From Balneolaceae bacterium (GTDB taxonomy: Bacteria; Bacteroidota; Rhodothermia; Balneolales; Balneolaceae): a stretch of DNA of 5,825 nt. The DNA lies in assembly GCA_021767245.1 (NCBI GenBank), contig JAASTO010000168.1, forward strand, positions 1 to 5,825, written 5' to 3'. Shown piece by piece: positions 1-5,825 of this stretch (the first letter of the stretch is position 1; every line of letters begins with the position of its first letter). The translations under genes and the position numbers were made by a program. The notes under the pieces are model-generated. The model searched no databases. It saw only the letters and a program-made list of their open reading frames with translations, and had not been told where the DNA came from.

Positions 1-2190
1 ATCACGCAGAAGGCAAAGATTGCCAAGAAATTAGCAAATCCCAAAAAAAATGAGATCCTGAAAGAAAAGGGATTTCATAAAGATCTGCGTTCCAGCAGCT
101 TGAAAATATTCGGAAGTGATTACTTCTTTAACTACGAGTTAAGCTGGCTTAAATTCAATGAGCGAGTACTTTCAGAGGCATGGAACGAAAAAAATAAGTT
201 ACTTGAGCGGGTCAAGTTTATATCTATTGTCTGTTCAAATCTGGATGAGTTTTTCCAGAAAAGGGTGGGAGGCTTGAAAAGACAGCAACTGGCTGAAGTC
301 AAGGAATTATCCGTGGATGGAATGACCCCCACCGATCAGCTGAAAGCCGTTCGAAGTGAAGTACAGAATATGATCGAGTCGTACCGGTCGTGTTTTTTCG
401 ATGACCTGGTACCCAAACTCGCAGAAAAAGGCATTCAGATAAGATTCTATCAGGAACTCACTGATTATCAGAAAAGCGTGTGCGACCGTTATTTTCAAAA
501 GCAGATCTACCCGATCGTCACTCCGTTGGCTGTTGATGAATCTCATCCGTTTCCATTTATATCGAATAAAAGCTTGTCATTCGCGATAGAACTCATAAAT
601 CGGCGGTCCAATGAGAAATCTTTTGCCCGTTTGAAGATCCCGGCAAACCGAAATCGTTTTATACAGGTGCACAGAAAAGGAAATAGAGTCATTTTAGTGC
701 CCATTGAGGATATCATTCGTGAAAAGATGGATCAGTTTTTTCCGGGGATGGAAGTGATCTCAGCCCATACCTTCAGGGTCACAAGAAATGCTTCGGTCGA
801 TAGAAATGAGGAAGAAGCAGAAGATCTGTTAGAGACTATTGAAGATGAGTTAAGAGAACGCAAATTTGCGGAGATTGTCAGGCTGGAGCTGGATGCGGAG
901 ATGCCTAAACACATCAAGAAATATTTACTCGATCACCTGAATATCAATTGGAATGATGTGTACGAAATGAAGGGGACCATAGGCCTGGCAGATGTGATCG
1001 ATATTGCCAAGCTGGACGGATTCAACCGGCTCAAGGAAAGAAACTGGACACCGGTGTTACATCCTGCATTGCGTCACGCTCCGGATGAGGAAATGCCAAG
1101 CATGTTTGAGGTGATCCGCAAAGGAGATCTGATGGTCCATCACCCTTACCATAGTTTTGAGCTTACCACACAACGTTTTATAGAAGAAGCGGCAAGAGAC
1201 CCCAAGGTATTGGCTATCAAGCAAACCTTGTACAGAACCTCGCAGGATTCACCATTGATGCACTCACTGATGCACGCGGCTGAGGAAGGAAAGCAAGTGG
1301 CTGTTCTGGTTGAGATAAAAGCCCGCTTTGATGAAGAACGAAATATCAACTGGGCTCAAAAACTTGAGAATTACGGGGTACATGTGGCTTACGGTATACC
1401 GGGATTAAAGATCCATTCTAAACTGACCATGGTAGTTCGTGAGGAAGGGAATGTCCTGAGAACCTACTGCCACATAGGAACCGGTAATTATAATCCTGAT
1501 ACCGCTCAGCTTTATGAAGATCTGGCTATTTTTACCTGCGAGGACTCTCTCTGTTCAGATGTAACAGATGTATTCAACCTGCTGACCGGCTATGCACCTG
1601 AGCAAAAGTTTGAGAAGTTATTGGTTGCCCCTCACCACATGCGCCGGCAAATGACAGAGCTCATTAATTTTGAGATCAAGGAAGCTAAAAATGGTCGCCC
1701 TACCAGGATCATAGCCAAAATGAACAGCCTTGAAGATCCATTGATCATTCAAAAACTGTATGAAGCCTCAGAAGCAGGAGTCAATATTGATCTGATAGTC
1801 AGGGGCGTGTGCCGTTTGATACCCGGGAAGGAGGGAATGAGTGAAAATATCACGGTTCACTCTATCATAGGAAGATATTTGGAACACTCGAGATTGTATT
1901 ATTTCAACCACAAAGGACAACATAAATATTTCATCGGCTCTGCAGACTGGATGCATCGTAATTTAGATGCGAGGGTGGAAGTAATCGCGCCAATCGAGGA
2001 CGAAAAGCTGAAAAAATATCTGCAGTTTGTGTTGAATATCTATTTTAATGACAACAAACAGAGGTGGGTGTTGAATAGTGACGGAAGCTATACACGGGCG
2101 GAAAAGGAAAAAGGCAGCTCCAAACTAAGTGCTCACGAGTTCCTCATGCGTCACATGAAAGAAGCAGATGAACCGATTCCAATGGCATAG
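1..2190 (+). CDS. ppk1: Polyphosphate kinase (PPK1), 5' end cut by the window
   Basis: Makes inorganic polyphosphate reversibly from the terminal phosphate of ATP, through a phosphohistidine intermediate. Residues are numbered from the TTG at 100. An N domain begins with FNYELSWLKFNERVL and SNLDEFF (Asn47, ATP-contacting region), followed by the head domain and two phospholipase-D-like C domains. Every key residue of the E. coli enzyme has an equivalent, most at a constant offset of 4: Arg379 and Arg409 (metal), His439 in LKIHSK (phosphorylated His435), His458 in CHIGTGNYNP (His454), Tyr472, Arg568 in VRGVCRLIP and His596 in YLEHSR (His592). It therefore looks active. From TTG it is 696 aa against 688 in E. 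coli. However, the frame is open back to base 1 with a Lys-rich, coding-like stretch, has no in-frame ATG there, and the TTG has no ribosome site. I therefore infer that the start lies left of the window. It is convergent with the TPR gene. Confidence 0.96.
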   Translation: MTQKAKIAKKLANPKKNEILKEKGFHKDLRSSSLKIFGSDYFFNYELSWLKFNERVLSEAWNEKNKLLERVKFISIVCSNLDEFFQKRVGGLKRQQLAEVKELSVDGMTPTDQLKAVRSEVQNMIESYRSCFFDDLVPKLAEKGIQIRFYQELTDYQKSVCDRYFQKQIYPIVTPLAVDESHPFPFISNKSLSFAIELINRRSNEKSFARLKIPANRNRFIQVHRKGNRVILVPIEDIIREKMDQFFPGMEVISAHTFRVTRNASVDRNEEEAEDLLETIEDELRERKFAEIVRLELDAEMPKHIKKYLLDHLNINWNDVYEMKGTIGLADVIDIAKLDGFNRLKERNWTPVLHPALRHAPDEEMPSMFEVIRKGDLMVHHPYHSFELTTQRFIEEAARDPKVLAIKQTLYRTSQDSPLMHSLMHAAEEGKQVAVLVEIKARFDEERNINWAQKLENYGVHVAYGIPGLKIHSKLTMVVREEGNVLRTYCHIGTGNYNPDTAQLYEDLAIFTCEDSLCSDVTDVFNLLTGYAPEQKFEKLLVAPHHMRRQMTELINFEIKEAKNGRPTRIIAKMNSLEDPLIIQKLYEASEAGVNIDLIVRGVCRLIPGKEGMSENITVHSIIGRYLEHSRLYYFNHKGQHKYFIGSADWMHRNLDARVEVIAPIEDEKLKKYLQFVLNIYFNDNKQRWVLNSDGSYTRAEKEKGSSKLSAHEFLMRHMKEADEPIPMA

Positions 2191-2205
2191 ATTTATTTAA
2201 TAAAT
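2191..2205. terminator. AT-only hairpin between convergent ppk1 and TPR genes
   Basis: Directly after the ppk1 stop codon, ATTTAT and ATAAAT form a perfect 6-bp inverted repeat around a 3-nt loop, followed on the plus strand by TTTTC. The stem has no G or C, so it would be weak. Its place in the 26-bp gap between two convergent stop codons suggests a shared transcript end, but in such AT-rich sequence it could be chance. Confidence 0.25.
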
Positions 2206-2216
2206 TTTCAGAAGGG

Positions 2217-3017
2217 TTAATCGATCTGCTCCACTTCTTCATAATCAGAATAGCCCAGCTCCTGATTTAACTTTTTCAGTAATCTGAATGCCGGGCTTCT
2301 GAATACCCCATCAAGCTGATATGTTTTAGTGACAGCAACTCTTGCTTTTTCAAGTTCGCCAATGTTTACAAGGGCATTCCCCAGGTACCAATAAGCTTTT
2401 TCTGTTATCATACGGCTGCCTTCTACGCGTTCGAGAGCTTGCTCAAAAGAATGGATAGCGGCTTGAAATTCAAATTCGTTGTAGTGTATGATCCCTTTAT
2501 TCAGATAAGCTTTAGAACCATAAGGTTCTTCATTATAGTTGGCTATAACTTCTTCATAAAGGTCAATAGCCCGGTCATCATTACCGGATAGAAACGCCTG
2601 AAAACCCAGGTTAAGCAGTGAATCTGCCGGGGTTATTCTCATATCCTTCACCGCCCGTACAGCATTCGAAGTTTCAATCTGTGAAGGTTCAATATTCTGA
2701 ACCACTAACTGATCAAGACTTGCCGGACTATCAACCCGGAAAAATTGTACCAGTGCAACCATGATGATAGCTGCGGCAGCTGCAGCATGCCACGTCCACT
2801 TAGGTAATTTGCGAATCGGAGCCGCATCTTCACTACCAACAGTTCCTGATTCTTTCTCAATAATTTCTTTTAGGTTGACCTCCAATTCAAGTAAGTCAAG
2901 AAGCTCAGGGTCTTTTGCAAACTCATTCCAAAGATTCTGTATTTCATCTTCCCCTAAACTGCCTTTTATGTAGGCATCTATTTTTCGCCGAATGTCTTTT
3001 TCTCTCGAATCTTTCAT
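2217..3017 (-). CDS. Single-pass membrane protein with three TPRs, candidate anti-sigma factor
   Basis: 266 aa. Residues 1-70 form a charged, helical, probably cytoplasmic domain (IDAYIKGSLGEDEIQNLWNEF, DPELLDLLELE) that resembles the N-terminal domains of Bacteroidota anti-sigma-type proteins. Residues 74-93 are one hydrophobic membrane segment rich in Ala. Residues 131-163, 167-199 and 206-238 are three TPR units, for example GFQAFLSGNDDRAIDLYEEVI and AYLNKGIIHYNEFEFQAAI. The TPRs would lie in the periplasm and could bind a partner protein. It follows the sigma gene on the same strand, which supports a role in holding or tuning that sigma factor. It has no cysteine at all, so it is not a zinc-type (HxxxCxxC) anti-sigma factor, and no FecR domain is visible. 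The ATG at 3017 is the first possible start, because an in-frame TGA lies six codons upstream. No SD precedes it. The anti-sigma role is inferred from position and topology; another envelope TPR function is possible. Confidence 0.85.
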   Translation of the reverse strand: MKDSREKDIRRKIDAYIKGSLGEDEIQNLWNEFAKDPELLDLLELEVNLKEIIEKESGTVGSEDAAPIRKLPKWTWHAAAAAAIIMVALVQFFRVDSPASLDQLVVQNIEPSQIETSNAVRAVKDMRITPADSLLNLGFQAFLSGNDDRAIDLYEEVIANYNEEPYGSKAYLNKGIIHYNEFEFQAAIHSFEQALERVEGSRMITEKAYWYLGNALVNIGELEKARVAVTKTYQLDGVFRSPAFRLLKKLNQELGYSDYEEVEQID

Positions 3018-3021
3018 TGTT

Positions 3022-3063
3022 CTAAACTTTAATCAATATGCCAGAATGTATTTTTAAATACAT
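3022..3063 (-). CDS. Possible 13-codon leader peptide upstream of the TPR gene
   Basis: The reading frame encodes MYLKIHSGILIKV and ends in TAG four nucleotides before the ATG of the TPR gene, in a different frame from it. It is preceded at five nucleotides by AGGAGA, the best SD in the window. Its ATG lies inside the right arm of the 26-bp inverted repeat, so folding of the RNA could hide it. The peptide matches nothing I recognise. If translated, it could couple ribosomes to the TPR start, which has no SD of its own. A frame this short can arise by chance, so this is a candidate only. Confidence 0.25.
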   Translation of the reverse strand: MYLKIHSGILIKV

Positions 3064-3067
3064 TCTG
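3042..3067. repeat. Perfect 12-bp inverted repeat (26 bp in total) between sigma and TPR genes
   Basis: The arms CAGAATGTATTT and AAATACATTCTG are exactly complementary, with TT in the middle on the plus strand. The repeat starts 40 nt after the sigma stop codon and ends 24 nt before the TPR start. In RNA it can form a stem of about 10-11 bp. No U-run follows on either strand, so it is not an ordinary intrinsic terminator. It could be a binding site for a dimeric regulator, an RNA stem that separates expression of the two genes, or a structure that masks the ATG of the 13-codon frame. Confidence 0.9.
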
Positions 3068-3068
3068 A

Positions 3069-3074
3069 TCTCCT
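3069..3074 (-). promoter_or_regulatory. Strong Shine-Dalgarno (AGGAGA) in the sigma-TPR gap
   Basis: On the minus strand AGGAGA stands five nucleotides before an ATG (3063-3061), an ideal spacing. None of the four annotated start codons visible in the window (sigma, TPR, scpA, M28 peptidase) has a comparable SD. It directly abuts the inverted repeat at 3042-3067. It serves either the 13-codon frame or is a chance match. Confidence 0.35.
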
Positions 3075-3107
3075 ATAGTTAGAGCGATGAGAAAGCAATT
3101 CCTTACA

Positions 3108-3653
3108 CTATTTTTGAAATTTTTTTTCAATGCATTCTTTTAAGACGTTAACGATGCGGTGTTTCTTGGTCCATGCGTTGTTGACAGAGATCCCAAAATG
3201 GTCGGCAACCACCGAAGTTTCATAGCCCGGATTCTGAAACCAATATTCAATGTATTTTCTGTAATCACTCTTTAAAGCCTCCATACAGCGCTTTAAAAGC
3301 GACATTTTCTCCTTATCCACTAACCGGTGAAGCTGGTCGGCATTGGTTGAGTGATGTTCGGGAAGCTCTTCATAATTCACTTCTCGATCTTTAGAAAGCA
3401 CCTTAAAGTACTCATGTTTGGAAGTGGTGAACAGGTAATTTATGAGGGCATCCGGGTGGGTCAGATCGTCATTTCTGATTTTTTCTAATGCGATCAAGAG
3501 CGTATTTTGTGCGCAGTCTTGTGCGTCCTCAAAGGAAGCGTTCATACGTACAGTAAGAAATTTAATGAGAACCGCCGTGATAACCTTGACTTGCTCAGTT
3601 ATCATTGATTCATCATTATTCAGGACCGCATCAACAAATTTCGAGTAATCCAT
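3108..3653 (-). CDS. RNA polymerase sigma factor, sigma-70/ECF-like
   Basis: 181 aa, the usual size of an ECF sigma factor, which directs RNA polymerase to a specific promoter set. A region 2-like part covers about residues 24-90, with FEDAQDCAQNTLLIALEKI at 41-59 (compare the AEDxxQExF pattern) and the -10-contacting helix around PDALINYLFTTSKHEYFK. A linker of about 35 residues follows. Region 4 spans about 127-176 and ends in a helix-turn-helix: YETSVVADHFGISVNNAWTK. Region 4 departs from the common SYxEIAxxLGxSxGTVKSR wording, so its promoter preference may be unusual. The ATG at 3653 is supported by an in-frame TGA a few codons upstream. No SD is visible. The downstream gene on the same strand is the TPR membrane protein, a likely partner, and scpA diverges upstream. 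No convincing promoter for the sigma gene itself could be read in the 97-bp divergent gap. Confidence 0.88.
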   Translation of the reverse strand: MDYSKFVDAVLNNDESMITEQVKVITAVLIKFLTVRMNASFEDAQDCAQNTLLIALEKIRNDDLTHPDALINYLFTTSKHEYFKVLSKDREVNYEELPEHHSTNADQLHRLVDKEKMSLLKRCMEALKSDYRKYIEYWFQNPGYETSVVADHFGISVNNAWTKKHRIVNVLKECIEKKFQK

Positions 3654-3736
3654 GAGTTTGAGGTACTTGATTCAACCAAGCCATAAAATAACATTAGCTG
3701 CGTAAAAGAAAACAGGAAATTGATTGGCCAAGAGTG

Positions 3737-3744
3737 TAATTTTG
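3737..3744 (+). promoter_or_regulatory. Candidate Bacteroidota -7 box (TAATTTTG) upstream of scpA
   Basis: The octamer fits the TAnnTTTG consensus of Bacteroidota housekeeping promoters exactly. A matching -33 TTTG at the usual spacing of about 19-21 bp is not present; the nearest TTG (3720-3722) is only 14 bp upstream. The box ends 6 nt before the scpA ATG, so transcription from it would start at or next to the A of the ATG and give a leaderless message. Confidence 0.4.
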
Positions 3745-3750
3745 TAGAAT

Positions 3751-4494
3751 ATGTATAGAGTACAGTTAAATAATTTCGAGGGTCCTTTAGACCTTCTGCT
3801 TTTCTTCATTAAAAGAGACGAACTGGATATCTATGATATTCCTATCTCATACATCACCAAGCAATTTCTGGAATACATACATTTAATGGAAGAGCTGGAC
3901 CTTGATGTAGCAAGTGAGTTTATCCTGATGGCGAGTATGCTCATGTCGATAAAGGCAAAAATGATGCTACCCCGTGAGGATTTCGATGAAGAGGAACTGG
4001 ATGAATCAGATCCCCGGTATGAATTGGTTCAGCGACTTCTGGAGTACAAACGGTATAAGGAAATGTCTGAGAAGATGGCAGACATGGATGAAGAAACCCG
4101 GAAAAAATATATGAGAGGCTATCCGGAAGCGGATACGGTTGAGCAACAAGCCTCCGGCGAAGCCTTACAGGATGTGACCATGTTTGATCTGATCGCAGCC
4201 TTTAAGAAAGTCCTTCAGGATATTGAGAGAAAGAATATAATCCATCACGTTGAAAAGGTAAGTACCACCGTTGAGGAGCAATCTGAATTTGTATTGAACC
4301 GATTGCAGGAAAAGGGAAAGCAGTCGTTCATGGAAGTTTGCTCAACTTTACAAAACAAGATCTATGTAGTGGTTACCTTTCTGGCAGTACTTGAGATGAT
4401 CAAGGAGCAACAGATTAATCTGTTCCTGGAGGACGACCCTACTGAATTTTATATCGATCTCAAACCTGTGGATGAGATCATTGGCGCAAATTAA
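3751..4494 (+). CDS. scpA: Segregation and condensation protein A (ScpA kleisin)
   Basis: 247 aa, normal for ScpA. It is the kleisin that bridges the heads of the SMC dimer and, with ScpB, forms the condensin that compacts and separates the chromosome in the cytoplasm. The N-terminal SMC-binding domain has the family signature FEGPLDLLLFFI at 9-20, then DELDIYDIPISYIT and ASEFILMASMLMSIKAKMMLP at 54-74. An acidic linker and DPRYELVQRLLEYKRYKE (87-104) follow. The C-terminal winged-helix domain lies at about 175-240 (FMEVCSTLQNKIYVVVTFLAVLEMIKEQ). The ATG at 3751 is fixed by the family's MYxVxLxxFEGPLDLLL beginning. No SD is present. No scpB follows; the next gene is a lipoprotein peptidase 26 bp downstream on the same strand, probably co-transcribed. 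Confidence 0.96.
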   Translation: MYRVQLNNFEGPLDLLLFFIKRDELDIYDIPISYITKQFLEYIHLMEELDLDVASEFILMASMLMSIKAKMMLPREDFDEEELDESDPRYELVQRLLEYKRYKEMSEKMADMDEETRKKYMRGYPEADTVEQQASGEALQDVTMFDLIAAFKKVLQDIERKNIIHHVEKVSTTVEEQSEFVLNRLQEKGKQSFMEVCSTLQNKIYVVVTFLAVLEMIKEQQINLFLEDDPTEFYIDLKPVDEIIGAN

Positions 4495-4520
4495 TATCCA
4501 ATCACATTAAATTATTAAGA

Positions 4521-5825
4521 ATGACTAAAAATATACTGATCACTGCACTGTTGGCTGCTTTTGTATCATGCAGTACACTCGACAGCTCCAAACAAGCAGA
4601 AAATGTCGATATCTTCTCATTTGCGGATGAGATCACAATAGAAAAACTACACAGCGACCTGGCTGTGCTGGCTCACGATTCACTGCAAGGCCGTGAAACC
4701 GGAACCATTGGCGAGCAAAAAGCTGCTAATTACCTCGCTAAGCGATATAGAGAAATGGGCCTGAAAGCCGTAGGAGACAACAATTCTTACTTTCAGCATT
4801 ATGAGCTAATTCAGCCTGCGGTTGATGAGATCAGTTATACGCTCACTAACTCAGAAACCGGTGAAGTGGCCGATCGATCGGTTCACAACAAAACCGAGTC
4901 CGGTAACTTCGTAACCATTTTTGGGGGCAACGATCCACTTGAGGGAAAGGTGGCTTTTGTAGGAGCCGGAATGATCGACGAAGAGGCAGGCATTGATCAT
5001 TTTCCGGAAGACCTTGAGGGAAAATGGGTTCTGGTGTTTTATGAAGAAGGGAAGACTGATATGCGATATCTGCAGTCGGTCTTATCAAATGAAGGGGCAC
5101 TTGGAACCATTCTCGTGATCGGTACCGATGTGGAAGATTTTGAGCAGGAAGCTGAAAGCAGAATGTCAGGATTTGGTCAGGGTAGAGGGCTTTCTCTTAA
5201 ATACCTGCAGGATAACAACTCCGGCACTGCACCGGCATTTAACCGGGTTCATCCGCAGCTTGGAGCCGAAATGTTGGGTTTACAAAGCCTGGAAGCCCTG
5301 GAAGAAATGCAGCAACGTATATTTTCACAACCTGAGTCATTTGGAGCCTATGACCTGAACTACACATTAGAGCACCGCCCGGTGATCAATGAGAATATAG
5401 TCGAAACGCAGAATGTGGTGGCTTTTCTGGAGGGTTCTGATCCCGCGATGAAACATGAGGTAGTAGTGTTAAGCTCACATTACGACCATGTTGGAATAGG
5501 CCGACCCGATTCAACCGGTGATAATATCTACAATGGTGCCGATGATGACGGAAGCGGAACCACAGCTTCTCTTCAAACAGCCGAAGCCATGATGAAAGCC
5601 AAAAATGCCGGTGTTGGTCCGAAAAGAAGCGTGCTCTTTATTAACGTTTCAGGAGAAGAAAAAGGCTTGTTAGGTTCCCGCTATTACTCAGACCATCCGA
5701 TCTATTCCATTCAGAATACGGTGGCAAATATCAACATGGATATGATCGGCCGGGTTGACCCTGAGCATGTTGAGGACAGCAGTTATGTGTACATCATTGG
5801 CGGTGAGATCATCTCGTCAGGTATG
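4521..5825 (+). CDS. M28-family metallopeptidase lipoprotein, 3' end cut by the window
   Basis: 435 codons open to the right edge with no stop. A short signal peptide ends in AFVSC, giving a probable lipidated Cys17, so the protein would be anchored in the envelope facing the periplasm or outside. The family consists of two-zinc aminopeptidases. The N-terminal part (HDSLQGRETGTIGEQKAANYLAKRY is typical, quoted here in two parts: HDSLQGRETGT and EQKAANYLAKRY) is followed by a PA-like insert at roughly residues 100-260. Zinc-site residues are then in order: His320 and Asp322 in SHYDHVG, Asp341 in GADDDGSG, the pair Glu379-Glu380 (general base and ligand) in SGEEKGLLGS, and Asp407 in NMDMIGR. 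The last ligand, a histidine, lies beyond the window. It looks catalytically intact as far as seen. The substrate cannot be told. The ATG at 4521 is chosen because it directly precedes the signal peptide; no SD or promoter is visible in the 26-bp gap after scpA. Confidence 0.93.
   Translation, partial: MTKNILITALLAAFVSCSTLDSSKQAENVDIFSFADEITIEKLHSDLAVLAHDSLQGRETGTIGEQKAANYLAKRYREMGLKAVGDNNSYFQHYELIQPAVDEISYTLTNSETGEVADRSVHNKTESGNFVTIFGGNDPLEGKVAFVGAGMIDEEAGIDHFPEDLEGKWVLVFYEEGKTDMRYLQSVLSNEGALGTILVIGTDVEDFEQEAESRMSGFGQGRGLSLKYLQDNNSGTAPAFNRVHPQLGAEMLGLQSLEALEEMQQRIFSQPESFGAYDLNYTLEHRPVINENIVETQNVVAFLEGSDPAMKHEVVVLSSHYDHVGIGRPDSTGDNIYNGADDDGSGTTASLQTAEAMMKAKNAGVGPKRSVLFINVSGEEKGLLGSRYYSDHPIYSIQNTVANINMDMIGRVDPEHVEDSSYVYIIGGEIISSGM

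Noticed and set aside
50..61. ATG at 50 as a start codon for ppk1.
   Set aside because: It lies in another frame and meets a stop codon after three codons.
132..1956. Several minus-strand frames of 61-79 codons within ppk1.
   Set aside because: All lie opposite well-conserved PPK1 sequence and have no recognisable domains or start signals.
2761..2973. 70-codon plus-strand frame opposite the TPR gene, including an Ala run.
   Set aside because: It is the complement of the TPR gene's membrane-segment and N-domain codons, with low-complexity Ala and Ser runs and no start signals. It is a shadow.
3117..3130. A run of eight T (A8 in the sense of the sigma gene) near the 3' end of the sigma gene, which could allow polymerase slippage; a shift in one direction would lengthen the protein by about 25-30 residues.
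   Set aside because: The unshifted frame ends at the normal length for the family, directly after region 4. The extended tail would be read from the intergenic repeat and resembles no domain. Runs of A are common where Lys codons cluster.
3724..3731. TTGGCCAA, an 8-bp palindrome in the scpA/sigma divergent gap, as an operator.
   Set aside because: A palindrome of this length is fairly likely by chance in a gap of about 100 bp, and there is no second copy or extension of the arms.
4846..5358. Minus-strand 84-codon and plus-strand 76-codon frames inside the M28 gene.
   Set aside because: The M28 reading frame is intact across the whole span with conserved catalytic motifs after it, and neither short frame resembles a protein family.

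Overview
The window holds five protein genes, two of them cut by the window edges, and reads like chromosome from the Bacteroidota/Balneolota/Rhodothermota side of the bacterial tree. This placement is inferred from the protein flavour, moderate GC, the near absence of Shine-Dalgarno (SD) sequences before start codons, a TAnnTTTG-type -7 promoter box, and a sigma factor paired with a membrane TPR protein. No RNA genes, insertion sequences, CRISPR arrays or attachment sites were seen.

Layout. Positions 1-2190 (+) carry most of ppk1, polyphosphate kinase; the frame is open to the left edge, so the true start is probably outside. Convergent with it, 26 bp away, is a minus-strand pair transcribed right to left. 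A sigma-70/ECF-like sigma factor (3653 down to 3108) is followed by a single-pass membrane protein with three TPR units (3017 down to 2217), a candidate anti-sigma or stress sensor. Divergent from the sigma gene is scpA (3751-4494), the kleisin of the SMC condensin. It is followed after 26 bp on the same strand by a secreted lipoprotein metallopeptidase of family M28 (4521 to the right edge, C-terminus missing).

The least ordinary part is the 90-bp gap between the sigma and TPR genes. It holds a perfect inverted repeat with 12-bp arms and a 2-bp centre. Flush against it is a strong SD (AGGAGA) with an ATG at good spacing inside the repeat arm. That ATG opens a 13-codon reading frame whose stop lies 4 nt before the TPR gene start. 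This looks like a possible leader peptide or translational coupling device setting the ratio of sigma factor to its partner, but it rests on sequence reading alone. A second oddity is a TAnnTTTG box so close to the scpA start that transcription from it would give a leaderless mRNA.

Functionally, ppk1 (polyphosphate store and stress response) and the sigma/TPR pair (signal-controlled transcription) are neighbours, but nothing in the sequence shows that they are co-regulated. scpA and the peptidase are probably co-transcribed but have unrelated jobs.
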